From: CBDUVZ01 sp965370805
GTDB taxonomy: Bacteria > Hydrothermota > Tepidihabitantia > Tepidihabitantales > Tepidihabitantaceae
Assembly (NCBI GenBank): GCA_965370805.1
Contig: CBDUVZ010000001.1
Coordinates: 1-64,000, forward strand
DNA length: 64,000 nt
Direction: 5' to 3'
A program made the position numbers and the translations under genes. The notes below the pieces were generated by a model that was not told the DNA's origin, did no database searches, and saw only the letters and a program-made list of their open reading frames with translations. Shown piece after piece: positions 57,575 through 64,000 of this stretch. The stretch's first letter is position 1; each line of letters begins with the position of its first letter.

Positions 57575-58538
57575 CCGGGCCGCAGGGTTCGGGGCCGCGC
57601 TGGCGGTCCTCGCAGGGTGTACGGAACCCTTGTACGTTATCCCGCGGGAAGATGCGATTCCGGCCGACGCGGTCAAGATGACGCCGGGAATGGATACCTG
57701 GCCTCCGGTTCTGCTATCCGCGGACTGGGAAGACCCCGTCCCGATGCCGGGCCCGGTCAACACCGCGGGCGCTGAGGATTCGCCGTTCATCACCGCGGAC
57801 GGGGAGTGGTTCTTTTTCTTCTTCACCCCGGATGTCAGCGTCCCGGCCGAAGACCAGTTGACTGACGGCTGCACCGGTATCTACTGGTGCCGGAAGCAGG
57901 GCACCGGGTGGACCGAACCGGAGCGGGTCGTGCTTCACGATGACGTGTCGCTCGACGGCTGCGAGTACGTGCGGGGCGACTCGATGTGGTTCTGTTCGGT
58001 CCGGACCCAGGGTGCCCTGCGCGAGGGACCGGAATGGTATACCGCGGTGCTGCGTGACGGCGAGTGGACCGACTGGCGTAACGCCGGGTCACAGCTCAAC
58101 CTTGACTACGAGGTGGGCGAGTTGCACATCACCGCGGACGGGCAGACGATGTACTGCGCCCGGACCGCGGACAAGGGTGGCGAGGGCGGATATGACCTCT
58201 GGAGTCTTGGTCGGAACGCAACCGGCTGGGACCCGCCGGTCAGCCTTGGGAGTGTGGTGAACGGACCTGCCGACGACGGCTGGCCTTTTGTCAGTTCGGA
58301 CGAAAACGAACTCTGGTTCACGGCCACCAGCACAGCGCACGGTCCGGGACCCGGTTTGTACCGGTGCCGGAAAGACAGCACCGGTGAGTGGACCGCACCC
58401 GAGGAAATCGTGTCGCGGTTCGCGGGCGAGCCGACGCTCGATGACGAAGGCAACATCTACTTCACCCACCACTACTACACCGGCACCGACCCGATCCGGA
58501 TGATCGAAGCGGACATCTACGTCTGCTACCGGAAGTAG
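57549..58538 (+). CDS. WD40-like (PD40) beta-propeller lipoprotein
   Basis: A 329-residue lipoprotein with signal GFGAALAVLAGC. The body has PD40-like repeats: EDSPFITADGEWFFFFFTPD, VGELHITADGQTMYCARTAD, DGWPFVSSDENELWFTATST and PTLDDEGNIYFTHHYYTG. Such propellers occur in TolB-type and OmpA-associated lipoproteins. ATG 57549 (or the ATG just before it) lies inside the end of tldE; the frame is open to 57480 but the signal begins here. No ribosome site is evident, so it may be coupled to tldE. Confidence 0.75.
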   Translation: MLASRRRASRAAGFGAALAVLAGCTEPLYVIPREDAIPADAVKMTPGMDTWPPVLLSADWEDPVPMPGPVNTAGAEDSPFITADGEWFFFFFTPDVSVPAEDQLTDGCTGIYWCRKQGTGWTEPERVVLHDDVSLDGCEYVRGDSMWFCSVRTQGALREGPEWYTAVLRDGEWTDWRNAGSQLNLDYEVGELHITADGQTMYCARTADKGGEGGYDLWSLGRNATGWDPPVSLGSVVNGPADDGWPFVSSDENELWFTATSTAHGPGPGLYRCRKDSTGEWTAPEEIVSRFAGEPTLDDEGNIYFTHHYYTGTDPIRMIEADIYVCYRK

Positions 58539-58592
58539 CCCGGATACCGGGAGGCCGCGGGTCTGGTTTTGCTGACCGTGGTTGGCTGTCAG

Positions 58593-60041
58593 CTAGTAGG
58601 TAAGGATTATCTTCCGAACGCAGGACAGGCCGTGGTCAGGCAGCCCGAGCCGGGCGAAATAGATACCGGCGGGAAGCGAAGGCTGGTCGTGGCTGGCTGG
58701 CCAGCCGACTGAATAGCGGCCGGCCGGTCTATCAGCGTCCACTAAAGGAGAGACTATCCTGCCGGAAGCATCATAGACGTTGAGTCTAACCCTGGCCGGG
58801 AATGGAAGTTCGTAGTCCAGACGCGAGTCGCCGACAATCGGGTTGCGTCGAATCTGAAGTCCGAGCATTGCAGGATATGGTTGCGCCAAGTCGTCGACAA
58901 CACCCAGGGGGTGATCGGCGTAGCTGAAATATAGCAACCCCCGTTCACCTGAGAGTAGATAAGTCCAGACAACCCATATCCGATTGCAGGATACTGCAAC
59001 CGCTCCGTACCCGCCCATCTGGGAGTCTGCAACCACAATGCTGGGTTCACTCCAGTTGGAACCATCGTAGTAGCGGACGGATAGCTCTGTATTTATCCCA
59101 CGCTGTCTGCTCCAAAGAACCCATATCCAGCCGTGTGGGTCAGCGCATATTGAGGGGTGTCCGGCATCGCTGGTGCTGAGCCGGACCGAATCTGTCCATC
59201 CCGAACTATCGTGTCGGGCGCAGTAGATATCCTGGTCTCGGTTCCACGCAACCCACACGGTACCTGATGTGTCGTGGCACAGAGACGGTTCGATGTCCGA
59301 TACCTCGTCAACGAAGAATACGGGTTCAGGTGGGCTCCAGGTATCTCCATTCCAGGTGCTGGAATACACATTGAGGTTAACCGGGTCATAAGAGCATGAC
59401 CATGCGGCCCTGGGCCTCGAACTGGGGGGGACTGTAATGACCGGAGAGAGGAGGACGCCGTAGTTCTGAAATACAGTAACAGTTGAAGGGGAATTCCAGG
59501 AATCGGCGACGCCATGCGAGGCAAGCAGCGGTGCTTCGTGTGCAAGAGTGGCCTTGCGCCAGATTGCCCAGATGCCTTCTTCCGGGTCGGGCGCGATGCC
59601 AAGTTCATGGCCCCACTCAGCAGTGTCTCTGGTTATGGGCATCGGGCAGGTCCAGGTATCCGCTTCACGGTGGCTGAACAGGAGATAGCATGAGTCCGGC
59701 CAGTTATCATGTGTCCAGACCAACCATGGGCGGTGTTCACAGTCGACCGCTACCTTCGCATTGCCAATGAAAAGCCAGGAGTCGCTGGCGACCGTTTCCG
59801 GTGGAAGCCAGTGGTCGTCACCGTAACGGCAGGCTCTAATTTGACGATACCCGGTTTCTTGGTCCTCGCACCAGCAGACCCAGAGGGTGGTGTCGCGGCC
59901 GGCCAGTGCGAATCCGCATTGCCACAGCGGTGTGACGGTGTCCGGTGCGACCGGTTCAGGAGTGGACCATTGGAGATCGAGACCAGTTCCGAGGTTTGCA
60001 GACAAAGTGAGCAGGAAAAGGACAGGAGCAAGCCTGGTCAC
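58593..60041 (-). CDS. Secreted BNR/sialidase-like propeller protein with type IX sorting tail
   Basis: A 482-residue exported protein (signal RLAPVLFLLTLSANLGTG). Repeats such as RDTTLWVCWCEDQETGYRQI, PWLVWTHDNWPDSCYLLF and GTVWVAWNRDQDIYCARHDS are BNR-like blades without the sialidase catalytic residues. The last 85 residues (LGLQIRRNPIVGDSRLDYEL, VYDASGRIVSPLVDADRPAG, PAGIYFARLGL) form a canonical type IX sorting domain. The frame is open to ATG 60125, but that extension overlaps a decayed sorting domain in another frame; GTG 60041 puts the start at the signal peptide and is preferred with moderate certainty. Confidence 0.75.
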   Translation of the reverse strand: MTRLAPVLFLLTLSANLGTGLDLQWSTPEPVAPDTVTPLWQCGFALAGRDTTLWVCWCEDQETGYRQIRACRYGDDHWLPPETVASDSWLFIGNAKVAVDCEHRPWLVWTHDNWPDSCYLLFSHREADTWTCPMPITRDTAEWGHELGIAPDPEEGIWAIWRKATLAHEAPLLASHGVADSWNSPSTVTVFQNYGVLLSPVITVPPSSRPRAAWSCSYDPVNLNVYSSTWNGDTWSPPEPVFFVDEVSDIEPSLCHDTSGTVWVAWNRDQDIYCARHDSSGWTDSVRLSTSDAGHPSICADPHGWIWVLWSRQRGINTELSVRYYDGSNWSEPSIVVADSQMGGYGAVAVSCNRIWVVWTYLLSGERGLLYFSYADHPLGVVDDLAQPYPAMLGLQIRRNPIVGDSRLDYELPFPARVRLNVYDASGRIVSPLVDADRPAGRYSVGWPASHDQPSLPAGIYFARLGLPDHGLSCVRKIILTY

Positions 60042-60222
60042 CGGTCCGATTCCAACTGAGACGATGCGTGCCAGCTTCCTGATAACGGGAGAAGAAGACC
60101 CCGACCAGCCTTCCGGTGAGGTCATGAGCTGCGATTCTCACGCGGCTGGGAGAGTCCGGTTGGTAGTGAAGAATGATACCGCCGGGCAGGTCGACCAGCC
60201 GAACACGATTTCCGGTCTGCAC
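60042..60222 (-). pseudogene. Orphan sorting-domain remnant
   Basis: In another minus-strand frame, HYQPDSPSRVRIAAHDLTGR followed by LVGVFFSRYQEAGTHRLSWN is the middle of a type IX sorting domain. The usual closing LPAGVYFLRL...R is missing because the frame runs into the start of the BNR-like gene. It is the tail of a gene that was otherwise lost, directly upstream of a gene of the same secretion class. Confidence 0.5.
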
Positions 60223-60445
60223 GGTCGAGGCTGACTGGCGGCCTTTGCGTCATACTTATTGGTTCAGTATTTGTAGAACGCGCGACGAGGCTTCCCGTTT
60301 TTGTTTTCGCCGACAGAGAAGTAGAGACATGGATGAGGCAATTCCGGTTCGTTGGGAGTATGTCGGGGATAGGCACATTGTCAAGCACAGCCGGGGTTGT
60401 CCGTCCTTGACCTGGGCGCATCTATCCTGCATAGTCAGAGAGCAT
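60223..60445. other. Upstream region of the RseC-like gene
   Basis: No convincing gene. A TTGACC at about 60408 followed 17 bases later by CATAGT would place a promoter 10 bases before ATG 60446, similar to the near-leaderless arrangement of other genes, but the -10 is poor. Confidence 0.3.
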
Positions 60446-60931
60446 ATGGAAGAAACCGGCAGAGTTGTGACGGCCTGTGGCGACCGGGCCGAGGTCGAAG
60501 TCACACCCGGCGGGGCGTGCGACCGGTGCGGGGCGTCCGGGTTCTGCACTTGGACCGGGAGGAAGGCCAAGCTGGTAACGGCGCTGAACCGGGCCGGTGC
60601 CGCAGCGGGTGATTCGGTGACGGTCAGGACCGCGGACCGGGGACGCTCGCTTTCAGCCTTGCTGGTCTTCGGCCTGCCGGGGTTGCTGATGGCCGGCGGG
60701 GTCGTGCTCGGCAGCCTGCTGTGGAGCGACACGTGGGGCGCGGTGCTTGCGGGTATGGGCCTGCTGGCAGCGCTGGTGGTGCTCAAGATTGTTGACGCCG
60801 GCGCGAGTCGGTCGGGCAGAATGCTGCCGGTCGTGGTCCGGAAGAGAGATAGTGAAGCGAACAAAGGAGTCAGTGATGCGAACAACTGCAGTGGCGATAC
60901 TGGCCGGGGTGTTGATGATGACGTGCGGTGA
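60446..60931 (+). CDS. RseC/MucC-like membrane protein
   Basis: A 161-residue protein: METGRVVTACG-type start, a redox or metal Cys cluster GACDRCGASGFC, AGAAAGDSVTVRTADRGRS, then two transmembrane helices (LSALLVFGLPGLLMAGGVVL and WGAVLAGMGLLAALVVLKIV) and a tail PVVVRKRD. This is the RseC architecture; RseC positively influences sigma-E signalling in Enterobacteria and MucC in pseudomonads, and related proteins (RnfB/SoxR-reducing) use the cysteines. It overlaps the next lipoprotein gene and is followed by an ECF sigma/anti-sigma pair. Confidence 0.8.
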   Translation: MEETGRVVTACGDRAEVEVTPGGACDRCGASGFCTWTGRKAKLVTALNRAGAAAGDSVTVRTADRGRSLSALLVFGLPGLLMAGGVVLGSLLWSDTWGAVLAGMGLLAALVVLKIVDAGASRSGRMLPVVVRKRDSEANKGVSDANNCSGDTGRGVDDDVR

Positions 60932-61790
60932 TACCGGGCCTGATTTCAGCAATCTCGAGCACGGCGAGAAGAACTACTGGCATGACGTCAAGTTCGTTCC
61001 GGATACCACCGACCCGGATGGGGAACGGGGCAAGTGGATGGGGTGGTTCCGTCACGACGTTGTCGATGCGTCCCGGCTCGATGCCGGTGTCATCCGGGCG
61101 CGGGTCGATGGTAAGTGGCAGGAGTTCGAGACGGTTGACCTGCCCGAGGATTTCCTGGAGTGGAACTTCAGGAGCCGGCGCAAGCAACTGGCGGCATTCC
61201 GGGAGATGTTCGAGACGAAGCAGATGAAGGCCCCGGTGCTCTCGGGTCCGCACGACGGAATCGTGGCCAGCCACGGCACGAAGCGCAAGGACAGCTACTT
61301 CACCGTCAACAACGCGGTCAAGGGAGTCGGCTGGCTGCCGAAGCCCGAGAAGCTGCCGGAGATAGTCGAGCTGCTCGAGCGAACCTGGGACGACCCGATG
61401 CCGACCAAGCTGGCGACGCTTGAAAGCCTGTACGACCGGGGCCGGGAGATACTCGACCTGCGGAAGCAGAGTTCACTGGAGCTGTACGCCCGGCCGAACT
61501 TCGAGACCCATACTTTCCTGAACCAGATGGAGGACCCGGGCGTGGCGCTGGTTTTCCTCGACCTGCCCGAGTCGTTCGAGTTGCGCTGTATCGTCCAGAT
61601 GCTGCACCCCGGTGACCCGAAACTGACCGATTACGAACGGCAGGTTGTGGAATACATCAATATGGTCCATGACTACTTCCACGGCCGGATGCCCTGGAAG
61701 TCGATTGGCGTCATCTACCACGTCGTGCAGGTGTTCGACAATTCGCCCCCGAAAGGCAGGGGCCGGCGGGTCGTGCCGCCATTGCCCTGA
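60876..61790 (+). CDS. Lipoprotein of unknown function
   Basis: A 304-residue lipoprotein (signal VAILAGVLMMTC) with AAAGGAG before ATG 60876. The rest is hydrophilic, with ENYWHDVKFVPDTTD-like and PTKLATLESLYDRGREILDL segments, and HPGDPKLTDYERQVVEYINM followed by VHDYFHGRMPW near the end. I recognise no family. The start lies inside the RseC-like gene, so the two are coupled. It could be the periplasmic or outer-membrane sensor of the adjacent sigma system, but that is only position-based. Confidence 0.65.
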   Translation: MRTTAVAILAGVLMMTCGDTGPDFSNLEHGEKNYWHDVKFVPDTTDPDGERGKWMGWFRHDVVDASRLDAGVIRARVDGKWQEFETVDLPEDFLEWNFRSRRKQLAAFREMFETKQMKAPVLSGPHDGIVASHGTKRKDSYFTVNNAVKGVGWLPKPEKLPEIVELLERTWDDPMPTKLATLESLYDRGREILDLRKQSSLELYARPNFETHTFLNQMEDPGVALVFLDLPESFELRCIVQMLHPGDPKLTDYERQVVEYINMVHDYFHGRMPWKSIGVIYHVVQVFDNSPPKGRGRRVVPPLP

Positions 61791-61815
61791 GGAGCGGGTC
61801 CCGAGCCCTGCCGGG

Positions 61816-61843
61816 TTGACAGCCTGCCGGAAGGCCGTATCTT
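61816..61843 (+). promoter_or_regulatory. Promoter of the ECF sigma factor gene, leaderless
   Basis: TTGACA (61816-61821), 16-bp spacer and TATCTT (61838-61843), then 7 bases to GTG 61851. Confidence 0.65.
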
Positions 61844-61850
61844 AGCGTAA

Positions 61851-62456
61851 GTGGCTAAGGGCAAACAGCTTCAGGTAGCGCCCAAAGCGTTGCCGGTTCC
61901 TGACAAGGAACTGGTGAAACGGGCGCAGGGGGGTAATGACGAGGCGTTCGAGGAACTGGTGCGTCGCTACCAGCGGAAGGTGTACAGCATTACCTACCGG
62001 CTGATGGGCAACCAGCAGGATGCCAGCGAAGCACTGCAGGATACCTTCCTGAGGGCATACCGGTTTCTGCACAAGTTTGAGTTCAAGTCCAGCTTCTACA
62101 CGTGGCTGTACCGGATTGCCACCAATACGAGTCTGACGATGCTGCGCAAGCGCAAGTCGCCGGTAGTGATGTCGCTCGACGAGCCGGTCGGCGCGAACGG
62201 CGATCTGCCGCTGGAGATTCCGGACCAGAAGTACAGCCCGGAGCGACTCATGCGCCGGCGGGACCTGGGCCGGGCCCTGCAGGAGGCGGTGGATTCCCTG
62301 CCGACCGACTACCGGTCAGTGGTCGTGCTGCGCGACCTGGAAGGACTGAGCAACGAGGAAGTCAGCAAAGTTATGAATCTGTCGGTTTCTGCGGTCAAGT
62401 CGCGGCTGCACCGCGGGCGGCTCGTATTGCGCGAGCAACTGGCAGGATACCTGTAA
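61851..62456 (+). CDS. ECF-type RNA polymerase sigma factor
   Basis: A 201-residue sigma factor of group 4 (ECF). Region 2 has DEAFEELVRRYQRKVYSITY, the ASEALQDTFLRAYRFLHKFE helix and YTWLYRIATNTSLTMLRKRK; region 4 has ALQEAVDSLPTDYRSVVVLR and LEGLSNEEVSKVMNLSVSAV followed by KSRLHRGR. No regions 1.1 or 3 exist. The start is GTG 61851, 7 bases past a -10 box. It is followed 10 bases later by a zinc-finger anti-sigma gene, the standard pair. It may direct envelope-stress genes; the promoter it recognises cannot be read here. Confidence 0.94.
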   Translation: MAKGKQLQVAPKALPVPDKELVKRAQGGNDEAFEELVRRYQRKVYSITYRLMGNQQDASEALQDTFLRAYRFLHKFEFKSSFYTWLYRIATNTSLTMLRKRKSPVVMSLDEPVGANGDLPLEIPDQKYSPERLMRRRDLGRALQEAVDSLPTDYRSVVVLRDLEGLSNEEVSKVMNLSVSAVKSRLHRGRLVLREQLAGYL

Positions 62457-62466
62457 CGGAGTTATT

Positions 62467-62736
62467 ATGACGGAGAATCACCCCGAGTGCAGTGAACTCC
62501 TGGAACTGCTGGTTGACTTCATCGATGGCGAGGAGACCATTGAAGTCCGGCAGAAGATCATGGTTCACCTTGAGACCTGCGACAAGTGCTCGCGTCTGCT
62601 CTGGAGCATGAGGCGGGTAGTCGCCTATTGCCAGGCGGAGTCCAACTGCGATATGCCGGTCCAGGTGCGCCAGCGTCTCTGGGAAGCGCTCGGCCGGGAA
62701 TTCAAGGCGGGCGACCCGGACGAAACCGGGACATAG
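62467..62736 (+). CDS. Zinc-finger anti-sigma factor (zf-HC2)
   Basis: An 89-residue protein with the anti-sigma zinc module: Cys8 in HPECSELLELLVDFIDGEE, then the H-x3-C-x2-C motif in VHLETCDKCSRLLW. The rest is helical with a Cys in SNCDMPV. It lacks a transmembrane segment, so it is a cytosolic anti-sigma factor that should sequester the upstream ECF sigma factor and release it on redox or another signal. GAGTTATT before the ATG gives only a weak ribosome site. Confidence 0.85.
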   Translation: MTENHPECSELLELLVDFIDGEETIEVRQKIMVHLETCDKCSRLLWSMRRVVAYCQAESNCDMPVQVRQRLWEALGREFKAGDPDETGT

Positions 62737-62776
62737 CCTGTTCCCATCCGGCCGTCCCGATGAATCCGGTCCTGCT

Positions 62777-63808
62777 GTGACCATTGCGGTGGCGCTGAGC
62801 GGAGGAGTTGATTCGTCAGTCGCCGCCGCATTACTGAAGCAGCAGGGATACAATCTGGTCGGGCTCACGATGCTGGTTCCGGGTCAGGATCCGGCGGAAG
62901 CGCGCCGGGTTGCGGACAGTCTTTCGATACCTTACCACCTGCTCGATTTGCGCAGTACGTTTGAACGGGAAGTGGTGGACTACTTCTGCGCCGAATACGG
63001 CCGCGGCCGGACCCCGAACCCGTGCATCAGGTGCAACGAGCGGGTGAAGTTCGGAGTGTTGCTCCGAGAGGCCGGGAAGCTTGGCGCAGAGCGGTTGGCC
63101 ACCGGGCACTACGCCCGGGTGACGCAGGACAAGGACGGGTTACGGCAGTTGCGCCGGGGCGCGGATGAAGCGAAGGACCAGTCGTACTTTCTCTACCGGC
63201 TCGGCCAGGAGCAGTTGGCCCGGGTTCTGATGCCGGTCGGCGGACACACCAAGGAGCAGGTGCGCGAACTGGCCCGCAGGTTTGATTTGCCGGTTGCGGA
63301 GGGCCGTGAGAGTCAGGAGATATGTTTTGTCCCGGATGACGACTATGCCGGGTTCCTGCGCGAGCGGAAGCCGGAGCTGTTTCGGCCCGGACCGGTGCTG
63401 GATACGAACGGCAAAGAAATCGGCCGCCACGACGGCATTGCGGGGTTCACCGTCGGCCAGCGTAAGGGCCTTGGAATCGCGTTCGGGGAGAGGCGGTACG
63501 TTGTCCGGATTGAGCCGGAAGCCGATGCTGTTATCCTCGGAGAGGAGAAGGACGTCTGTTCCCGGGTTGCCGAGCTTGAGCACGTGCACTGGATTTCGGG
63601 CTGGGCTCCGGAGTCGGCATTCCGGGCGGTTGTCAGGATTCGGTCGCAGCATCCGGGCCAGGCAGCGGTTGTGAAGCCGCTGCCGGGCGGCCGGGCCGAA
63701 CTGGTATTCGACGAAGCACAGAGAGCGCTAACCCCGGGCCAGGCCGCGGTCTGCTACCAGGGCGACGTGGTGCTCGGCGGCGGCACAACCGCGGGCCCCG
63801 GGGGATGA
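62777..63808 (+). CDS. mnmA: tRNA-specific 2-thiouridylase
   Basis: A 343-residue MnmA. The ATP pyrophosphatase loop AVALSGGVDSSVAAALL, the two catalytic cysteines in TPNPCIRCNERVKFG and RESQEICFVPDDDY, and the C-terminal FTVGQRKGLGIAFGERRYVV segment are present. It thiolates U34 of tRNA-Lys, -Glu and -Gln with sulphur relayed by IscS/TusE-type donors, in the cytosol. The start is GTG 62777, 40 bases after the anti-sigma gene. Confidence 0.95.
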   Translation: MTIAVALSGGVDSSVAAALLKQQGYNLVGLTMLVPGQDPAEARRVADSLSIPYHLLDLRSTFEREVVDYFCAEYGRGRTPNPCIRCNERVKFGVLLREAGKLGAERLATGHYARVTQDKDGLRQLRRGADEAKDQSYFLYRLGQEQLARVLMPVGGHTKEQVRELARRFDLPVAEGRESQEICFVPDDDYAGFLRERKPELFRPGPVLDTNGKEIGRHDGIAGFTVGQRKGLGIAFGERRYVVRIEPEADAVILGEEKDVCSRVAELEHVHWISGWAPESAFRAVVRIRSQHPGQAAVVKPLPGGRAELVFDEAQRALTPGQAAVCYQGDVVLGGGTTAGPGG

Positions 63809-63873
63809 ACACGGCGGGATGCCGTTACATGCTGCGTGCGGAAAAGCACTGAACTGAGTTCAAAGGAGGAACC

Positions 63874-64000
63874 ATGATTCCGTTGCTGCTTGCACTCGTA
63901 TCCGTGACCGTCGACTCCAGGGTCGACTCGGTCGTCGTCTACCCGGACCAGGTCCTCGTTGTCAGGACCGCAACGGTCAGCGTGTCCGGGTCGGGCGAAC
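63874..64000 (+). CDS. Start of a DUF4139/DUF4140-type (mucoidy inhibitor A-like) protein, cut by window edge
   Basis: Only 42 codons are visible. AGGAGG precedes the ATG. The start IPLLLALVSVTVDSRVDSVV runs from a short signal-like stretch into VVYPDQVLVVRTATVSVSG, which matches the DUF4140 opening (VTVYPdrAlVtRta.v.l) of mucoidy-inhibitor A-like proteins. The rest lies outside the window, so the call is provisional. Confidence 0.6.
   Translation, partial: MIPLLLALVSVTVDSRVDSVVVYPDQVLVVRTATVSVSGSGE

Overview
The window is a gene-dense, GC-rich bacterial chromosome segment on an assembled contig; the first and last genes are cut by the window edges. The cell is diderm: it has a MacA/MacB/TolC-type efflux set, many lipobox lipoproteins, an RseC-like protein and several secreted proteins with C-terminal sorting domains of the type IX (FCB-group) kind. 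The short sorting tail built on GRKVVDL / PG.ND.RHLSPGVYFV, long beta-propeller proteins and abundant short interspersed repeats suggest an uncultured FCB-type lineage such as candidate division WOR-3 (Stahlbacteria). That placement is inference; no rRNA is present.

Layout. 0-4 kb: PHP phosphoesterase, DUF4159 protein, receiver protein, membrane zinc-ribbon protein, Usp, and an FmdB / HU / COX24-like small-protein operon. 4-9.5 kb: Yip1 protein plus TolC, adaptor, ATPase and permease of an efflux pump. 9.5-20.3 kb: a cell-envelope locus with a PQQ-type propeller, two large caspase-like proteins, a broken caspase relic, LPP20/DUF4384 lipoproteins, a seven-bladed LVIVD propeller lipoprotein and a nucleotidyltransferase pair. 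20.8-27 kb: rbfA-truB-ribF, SpoIID-like protein, pyruvoyl arginine decarboxylase, tRNA-Ala, cyclophilin-like and UPF0158 proteins, secreted FG-GAP-like protein. 27.3-30 kb: a six-gene envelope-stress-type operon (DUF2089, DUF4097, LiaF/LiaI-like membrane proteins). 30-32.4 kb: M15-like peptidase, L,D-transpeptidase and a catalytically dead paralogue. 32.4-37.1 kb: tRNA-Ser, BPL_N protein, a large multi-domain DNA-binding regulator flanked by duplicated gene fragments, and a broken MNT/HepT pair. 37-44.6 kb: PhoU-like protein with Na/Pi transporter, VOC-nitroreductase fusion, DUF554 protein, a deletion scar, MalK-type ATPase and accD. 44.8-60.2 kb: phospholipase D protein, a four-gene operon of secreted repeat proteins, tldD/tldE and secreted propeller-like proteins. 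60.4-64 kb: RseC-like protein, lipoprotein, ECF sigma factor, zinc anti-sigma factor, mnmA and the start of a DUF4139-type gene.

The strongest cross-cutting signal is promoter architecture. At least fourteen genes have a near-consensus sigma-70 promoter (TTGAC-type -35, 16-17 bp spacer, TA...T -10) whose -10 box ends only 5-10 bases before the start codon, which predicts leaderless mRNAs and corrects several starts. Genes with a normal Shine-Dalgarno leader coexist. The second notable signal is short interspersed DNA repeats that sit in frame inside the sorting tails of the secreted proteins. The third is the large regulator at 34.4-36.4 kb, which combines two alpha-CTD-like domains, a sigma-region-4-like helix-turn-helix, a cysteine cluster and two HARE-HTH-like domains in a lower-GC segment bounded by 25-bp direct repeats.
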